In this document: piece by piece, positions 60,639-64,000 of the stretch
Layout: every line of letters starts with the position of its first letter
How positions within the stretch are numbered: position 1 is the stretch's first letter
Assembly (NCBI GenBank): GCA_964617875.1
Contig: CAZUAI010000021.1
Location: 8,760-72,759 of the forward strand
Direction of reading: 5' to 3'
Origin: CAZMVY01 sp964617875
Lineage (GTDB): Bacteria; Planctomycetota; Phycisphaerae; UBA1845; PWPN01
Length of the DNA: 64,000 nt
Notes under the pieces: model-generated
What the model saw: the letters and a program-made list of their open reading frames with translations, nothing else
What the model was told of the DNA's origin: nothing
The model's database searches: none
Translations under genes and position numbers: made by a program

Positions 60639-61778
60639 TCACTTCACCTTCACCCACTTCTGCTGCCTGGCCGAGTCGAGCACGGCGTCGCAGACGTATT
60701 GCGTGGCCAGGGCGTCGCGGAACGTGGGGCTTGCGGGCTTGCCGGTCTCGAGGCCCTTGAGGAAGTCCGCGAGGGCGTTGATGAACGTGTGCTCGTAGCC
60801 GATCGTGCAGCCGGGGACCCACCAGCGGTTCATGTACGGGTGTTCGAAGTCGGTGACCATGATCGTCCGCCAGCCGTGGAGGTGCGGCGGGTCGCCGTGG
60901 TCGAAGAACTGGAGCTGGTGCGGGTCCTCGAGGTTGAAGTAGATCGAGCCCTTCTCGCCGTTGACCTCGAAGCTGTTCTGGTTCTTCCGGCCGCGGGCGT
61001 AGCGGGTGGATTCGAAGGTCGCCAGGGCGCCGTTGCGGAAGCGGGCGAGGAAGAGGCAGGCATCGTCGATCTTCACGGGCTTCTTGACGCCGGGCTTGTC
61101 CTGCAGCTCGCGTTCCTTGATGAACGTCTCGGTGGTCGCGCAGACGCGGTCGATGCCGCCGATCAGCCACAGGGCGGTGTCGATGGAATGGGCGAGCAGG
61201 TCGCCCGTGACGCCGGAGCCGGCGACGGAGGCGTCGAGCCGCCAGAGCGTGTTGCCGCCCTGCGGGACCTTCGCGCTGATGGTCCAGTCCTGCAGGTAGA
61301 GCGCGCGGTAGTGGAACACGCGTCCGATGCGGCCCTCGTCGATGATCTGCTTGGCGAGCGTGATCGCGGGGACGCGCCGGTAGTTGAACCAGACCATGTT
61401 CGCGACCTTGGCCTTCTCGACGGCCTTGACCATCGCGAGGCCCTCCTCGGCGTTCATGGCGATGGGCTTTTCGCAGAGGACGATCTTCCCCGCCCGGGCG
61501 GCGGCGCAGGCGATCTCCTTGTGATACTTGTTGGGAACGCAGATGTCGATCACATCGAGGTCGTCGCGCTCGACGAACGTCTCCCAGTCGGTCTCGGTGG
61601 TCTGATAGCCCCACTTTTCCGGCCAGCCCCTGAAGCGGTCGGGGTTCGAATCGCAGATGCCCCGGAGCACCGGCCGGTACTCGAGGTCGAAGAAGCTGTT
61701 CACCTTGCGGTAGGCGTTCGAGTGCGCCCGGCCCATGAACCCGCAACCGATCACACCGATGTTCAGCGTCTTGGACAT
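60639..61778 (-). CDS. Gfo/Idh/MocA family oxidoreductase, cytoplasmic
   Basis: NAD(P)-dependent dehydrogenase-like protein of 379 residues without an export signal. Rossmann motif NIGVIGCGFMGRAHSNAY at the N-terminus, EKP motif in VLCEKPIAMN, and SGVTGDLLAHSIDTALWL, typical of inositol/glucose-type dehydrogenases. GAGGA 7 bases upstream supports ATG 61778. It is followed by the sugar isomerase gene across a repeat-filled gap; the two may act in one sugar pathway. Confidence 0.92.
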   Translation of the reverse strand: MSKTLNIGVIGCGFMGRAHSNAYRKVNSFFDLEYRPVLRGICDSNPDRFRGWPEKWGYQTTETDWETFVERDDLDVIDICVPNKYHKEIACAAARAGKIVLCEKPIAMNAEEGLAMVKAVEKAKVANMVWFNYRRVPAITLAKQIIDEGRIGRVFHYRALYLQDWTISAKVPQGGNTLWRLDASVAGSGVTGDLLAHSIDTALWLIGGIDRVCATTETFIKERELQDKPGVKKPVKIDDACLFLARFRNGALATFESTRYARGRKNQNSFEVNGEKGSIYFNLEDPHQLQFFDHGDPPHLHGWRTIMVTDFEHPYMNRWWVPGCTIGYEHTFINALADFLKGLETGKPASPTFRDALATQYVCDAVLDSARQQKWVKVK

Positions 61779-61857
61779 GCAGCGTTCCTCCAGCCCCCCG
61801 ACGGGGGCAATGATCCATCTCCAGGCCCCGCCGCGGGGCGCTGTCCGTTCCCAGGGC

Positions 61858-61869
61858 GGTATATATACC
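61858..61869. promoter_or_regulatory. GGTATATATACC palindrome upstream of the Gfo/Idh gene
   Basis: A 12-base perfect palindrome in otherwise GC-rich DNA, 80 bases before the start at 61778. It can serve as a -10-like element and as an operator; no good -35 is seen at normal spacing. Confidence 0.4.
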
Positions 61870-62019
61870 CGGAGGCGGCGCGGAAGGCCACAAGCCGGCG
61901 ACGAAAAGCGAAATCGAAAGGAGCCGGGCGATGGCGGCATGGCTGCCGGGACGCAGACCTCGCCGCCCCCGCAAACCGGAGAAGTCCCGCCGCCATCCCG
62001 CCTGTGCGCAACGAGGGCC

Positions 62020-63336
62020 TCAGCGAGCCAGACGCACCGGGGCCTCGACCGGCCGGCCGGCGTCCAGCGGACCGACGGGGAGAAAACCCGGCACGCCCCG
62101 GCCAAGCGACCGGCGGGCCGTCACACGGACCGTGCCTTCCCACCCGCCGACGACCGGGCCCAGCGTCAGCACGCCCGCCATCAGTTCGCCGACCGATTCC
62201 GCGTCGGCCGCCGTGCCCGTCGCGGCGCACCATCGCTCGATCGGGATCTCGAACCGGGCGGCGCCGGCGATGAAGGACGAGGCAAACTCCGCCGCGCCGA
62301 CCCGCAGCAGGAACGTCCGGCCGAACTGCTCGACCATCACCCGGAACGGCGACGGCGTCCCCTGGATAACGACGGCAAACTGCCCCGTCCCCTGCGGCCA
62401 GGTGCCGCAGACGGCGTTGACCACCTGCGCCTTCGCGGCGAAGTCGGTCGGTTCGGCCAGACGGCGAATGGTCGCTTCGTCACACTTCGCGTGGGACGCC
62501 AGGCACAGCGCCCGCGCCGCCGACTGCCGGATCGCCGGGTCGTCGTGCCGGGCGAGTTCGACGAGTCGCCGGATGCCGACGGCCTCGAGCACCTGCATCC
62601 CGAGCGAAGCGGTGTCGCGGGACTCGGCCATGGCCACGACCGGAGCGAGCTGCGTAATGCGGCCGAGGCCGATCATCCGGGCGATCGCCCGGCGTACGAC
62701 CGGATCGCCGGCGGCCGACAGTTGCTGCAGGAAACGCGGCAGGTTCGCGTCCGTCACGCGACCGGCGTAAGCATCCGGAAGAAGGGCGCCTTCGTGGCGG
62801 TCGCGGAGGTAGCGCGCGGCCTGCGCGACGAGCGTCCGGTCCGTGAGTTCATCGCCGATCGTGTCCACCGACCGGGTCAGCGCCCGAAAACCGCGATAGA
62901 GGCCGAACGCGGCGCCGATCGCCAGGACGAAGACGAGAATCGCGCGGACGGGGATCCGGGAGGACAGAGGAATCTCAACGGGTTCGCTCGACGGCCGGAC
63001 CGCGGGCCGTTCGCGCACGCCGGTGACCTGGTTGATGCCGCACGCCGGGCAGGTCGCGCCGCCGGGCTCCAGGAGGGCGTCGCAGTGGATGCAGTGTCTG
63101 GCCTCCGGCTTCTGCTCGGGCACCTCGACGCCGATCCAGGAGTCCTCGGCGAGGCCGGTGGGCTTGAACTGGAACGGCGGGCGCGAGTCGCCGATGCGGA
63201 AGGCGGCGTTGCACTTCGTACACACGGCCGTCCGGCCGAACGCCTCCAGCTCGGTGCGGTAGGTACGCCGGCAATGTGGGCACTGCACCCGGACCACGAT
63301 CACCTCGTCGCGCAGCCGCCTTGACGCCCCCTTCAT
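62020..63336 (-). CDS. Double zinc-ribbon, single-pass membrane protein with HEAT-like repeats
   Basis: 438 residues. Two zinc ribbons (VQCPHCRRTYR..AVCTKCNAAF of the MJ0042 type, and CIHCDALLE..CPACGIN) precede a membrane helix (IPVRAILVFVLAIGAAFGLY, about 127-146). A helical HEAT-like region follows (about 165-320: DPVVRRAIARMIGLG, DPAIRQSAARALCLASHA), then a beta-rich end. The layout of cytosolic zinc ribbon, helix and outer domain is shared with the frameshifted gene at 19276-21836. Function unknown. Starts at 63336 (ATG) and 63303 (GTG) are both possible. Confidence 0.8.
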   Translation of the reverse strand: MKGASRRLRDEVIVVRVQCPHCRRTYRTELEAFGRTAVCTKCNAAFRIGDSRPPFQFKPTGLAEDSWIGVEVPEQKPEARHCIHCDALLEPGGATCPACGINQVTGVRERPAVRPSSEPVEIPLSSRIPVRAILVFVLAIGAAFGLYRGFRALTRSVDTIGDELTDRTLVAQAARYLRDRHEGALLPDAYAGRVTDANLPRFLQQLSAAGDPVVRRAIARMIGLGRITQLAPVVAMAESRDTASLGMQVLEAVGIRRLVELARHDDPAIRQSAARALCLASHAKCDEATIRRLAEPTDFAAKAQVVNAVCGTWPQGTGQFAVVIQGTPSPFRVMVEQFGRTFLLRVGAAEFASSFIAGAARFEIPIERWCAATGTAADAESVGELMAGVLTLGPVVGGWEGTVRVTARRSLGRGVPGFLPVGPLDAGRPVEAPVRLAR

Positions 63337-63356
63337 CGAGACGGTCACACCCCGCT

Positions 63357-63408
63357 GCGGTGCAGGCCCCCGGCCTGCCTCCGAACGCAGACAGGATGCC
63401 TGCACCGC
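63357..63408. repeat. Nested inverted repeat (cruciform-like)
   Basis: GCGGTGCAGGC (63357-63367) pairs perfectly with GCCTGCACCGC (63398-63408). Inside, AGGCC/GGCCT and CTGC/GCAG form further stems. It lies just upstream of the zinc-ribbon gene start and probably belongs to a dispersed palindromic repeat family. Confidence 0.6.
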
Positions 63409-63562
63409 AACACAGCCGACCGACCGATCCGGAGCGGGTCTGCGGCACTCAATATCATACCCGGCCGGGGTTCGACGCGAAGTGGGCGGTCCTGCGGCGG
63501 CCCCGTCAATCCGCGCCGGGCTCGGCCGTCGTCAGGGGGCCGCAGATCCACTGCCCGCGGGC

Positions 63563-63591
63563 TTCCCGATCGGCGGCGGCCGTCGTATGAT
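63563..63591 (+). promoter_or_regulatory. Promoter for the ComF-family gene
   Basis: TTCCCG (63563-63568), a 17-base spacer and TATGAT (63586-63591), whose end is 8 bases before the ATG at 63600. The transcript would be leaderless or nearly so. Confidence 0.45.
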
Positions 63592-63599
63592 CCCGCACG

Positions 63600-64000
63600 A
63601 TGCGGCTGGGCGATCGAGTCAAGTCCCTTGTCGAATCGTCGCGCCGGTGTGTGAGCGCCGTGGCGGATGCCTTCTTCCCGCAGGCGTGCCTCGGCTGCCA
63701 TACCGTCCTGTTCGGCCCGCGGCAGGAGTGGTGCCCCGAATGCCTGACGCTGCTCCTCGAGGCGACGGGCAGGGAATACTGCCCGATGTGCGGCCTCGAC
63801 ACGGGCCCGTACGAGGTCGTGGGCGGCCGGTGCCGGCGGTGCAGCCTCGAACGGCCGGCACACGAGGGCCTGGTCCGCGTCGCGACGTACAACAGCGTCG
63901 TCCGCAGCCTGATCCGCCAGTACAAGTTCGCCGGGCAGCAGCGGCTCGACGCAGCGCTCGGCCGGCTCCTTGCCGCCGCGATCGAGGGGCCCCGTGGCGA
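63600..64000 (+). CDS. ComF-family phosphoribosyltransferase-like protein (3' truncated)
   Basis: First 133 residues; the gene runs off the right edge. A double zinc ribbon typical of ComF opens the protein (CLGCHTVLFG..WCPECL and YCPMCGLDTG..CRRCS), then ATYNSVVRSLIRQYKFAGQQRLDAALGRLL leads into the PRTase domain. ComF proteins aid DNA uptake in naturally competent bacteria, but many members have no proven role. No ribosome site; the -10 box is next to the ATG. Confidence 0.88.
   Translation, partial: MRLGDRVKSLVESSRRCVSAVADAFFPQACLGCHTVLFGPRQEWCPECLTLLLEATGREYCPMCGLDTGPYEVVGGRCRRCSLERPAHEGLVRVATYNSVVRSLIRQYKFAGQQRLDAALGRLLAAAIEGPRG

Noticed and set aside
61630..61650. GGTTCGAATC, a tRNA T-loop-like sequence
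   Set aside because: It lies inside the coding sequence of the Gfo/Idh gene (CDSNPDRF), and no acceptor, D or anticodon stems can be drawn around it.

Overview
The window is GC-rich and reads as a chromosome segment of a planctomycete (Planctomycetota, probably an uncultured Phycisphaerae-like lineage). The basis is two PEP-CTERM proteins, secreted proteins ending in paired dockerin-like calcium loops, an H-x9-DG-type pseudopilin, Tat-exported Gfo/Idh/MocA oxidoreductases, a ThuA/HEAT/discoidin/PmoA giant, cytosolic zinc-ribbon proteins with one membrane helix, an FHA/zinc-ribbon protein and an ECF sigma/anti-sigma pair. Assignment to phylum is inference from gene families; there is no rRNA, tRNA or CRISPR array in the window.

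Layout. 1-7057 (+): signal transduction and chemotaxis (truncated hybrid histidine kinase, LuxR-type regulator, single-domain receiver, methyl-accepting chemotaxis protein, CheW). 7238-13941 (-): one tightly overlapping seven-gene operon hdrC-hdrB-hdrA-flxD(mvhD)-flxC-flxB-flxA, predicted to make a cytoplasmic NADH-linked heterodisulfide-reductase-like electron-bifurcating complex. 14215-21836: Gfo/Idh dehydrogenase, PEP-CTERM phosphatase, TGS GTPase, and a zinc-ribbon/PEGA/DnaJ-type zinc-finger gene (frameshifted) coupled to an FHA gene. 22141-26154 (+): DinB-like protein coupled to an ASKHA/ferredoxin corrinoid-activase-like protein, then a receiver-GAF-HD-GYP phosphodiesterase. 26364-34982 (-): threonine-aldolase remnant and a four-gene carbohydrate cluster (GH-A clan hydrolase, GH172, Gfo/Idh, ThuA-HEAT-PmoA). 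35224-43335 (+): tilS, a GT39 membrane glycosyltransferase, an AsmA-like giant and typA as an operon. 43426-49968 (-): cobalamin adenosyltransferase, O-antigen-ligase-like protein, archaeal-type IMP cyclohydrolase and a secreted protein. 50162-56241 (+): PHP phosphoesterase and a surface-protein cluster. 56412-63336 (-): TolB-like lipoprotein, anti-sigma factor, ECF sigma factor, sugar isomerase, Gfo/Idh and a zinc-ribbon HEAT protein. 63600-64000 (+): start of a ComF-family gene.

How it fits together. The Hdr/Flx operon, the corrinoid-activase-like protein and the PduO adenosyltransferase together suggest an anaerobe with corrinoid-dependent and flavin-bifurcation chemistry. The sugar genes suggest breakdown of complex carbohydrates, and the two-component, chemotaxis and c-di-GMP genes suggest a motile or surface-switching life style. 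The most original block is 51516-56241. There a His/Cys-rich secreted peptide, a pseudopilin and two paralogous secreted proteins lie together; the paralogs share a His-containing domain but carry different C-terminal modules (PEP-CTERM versus dockerin-like). Distinctive repeats sit next to the promoter and a start codon in this block.

Non-coding DNA is rich in palindromic repeats. These include a 70-74 bp double-hairpin element in three copies, two of them with long degenerate short-period tails that bracket one gene in mirror orientation. Several probable sigma-70 promoters can be read, two of them so close to the start codon that the transcripts are probably leaderless.
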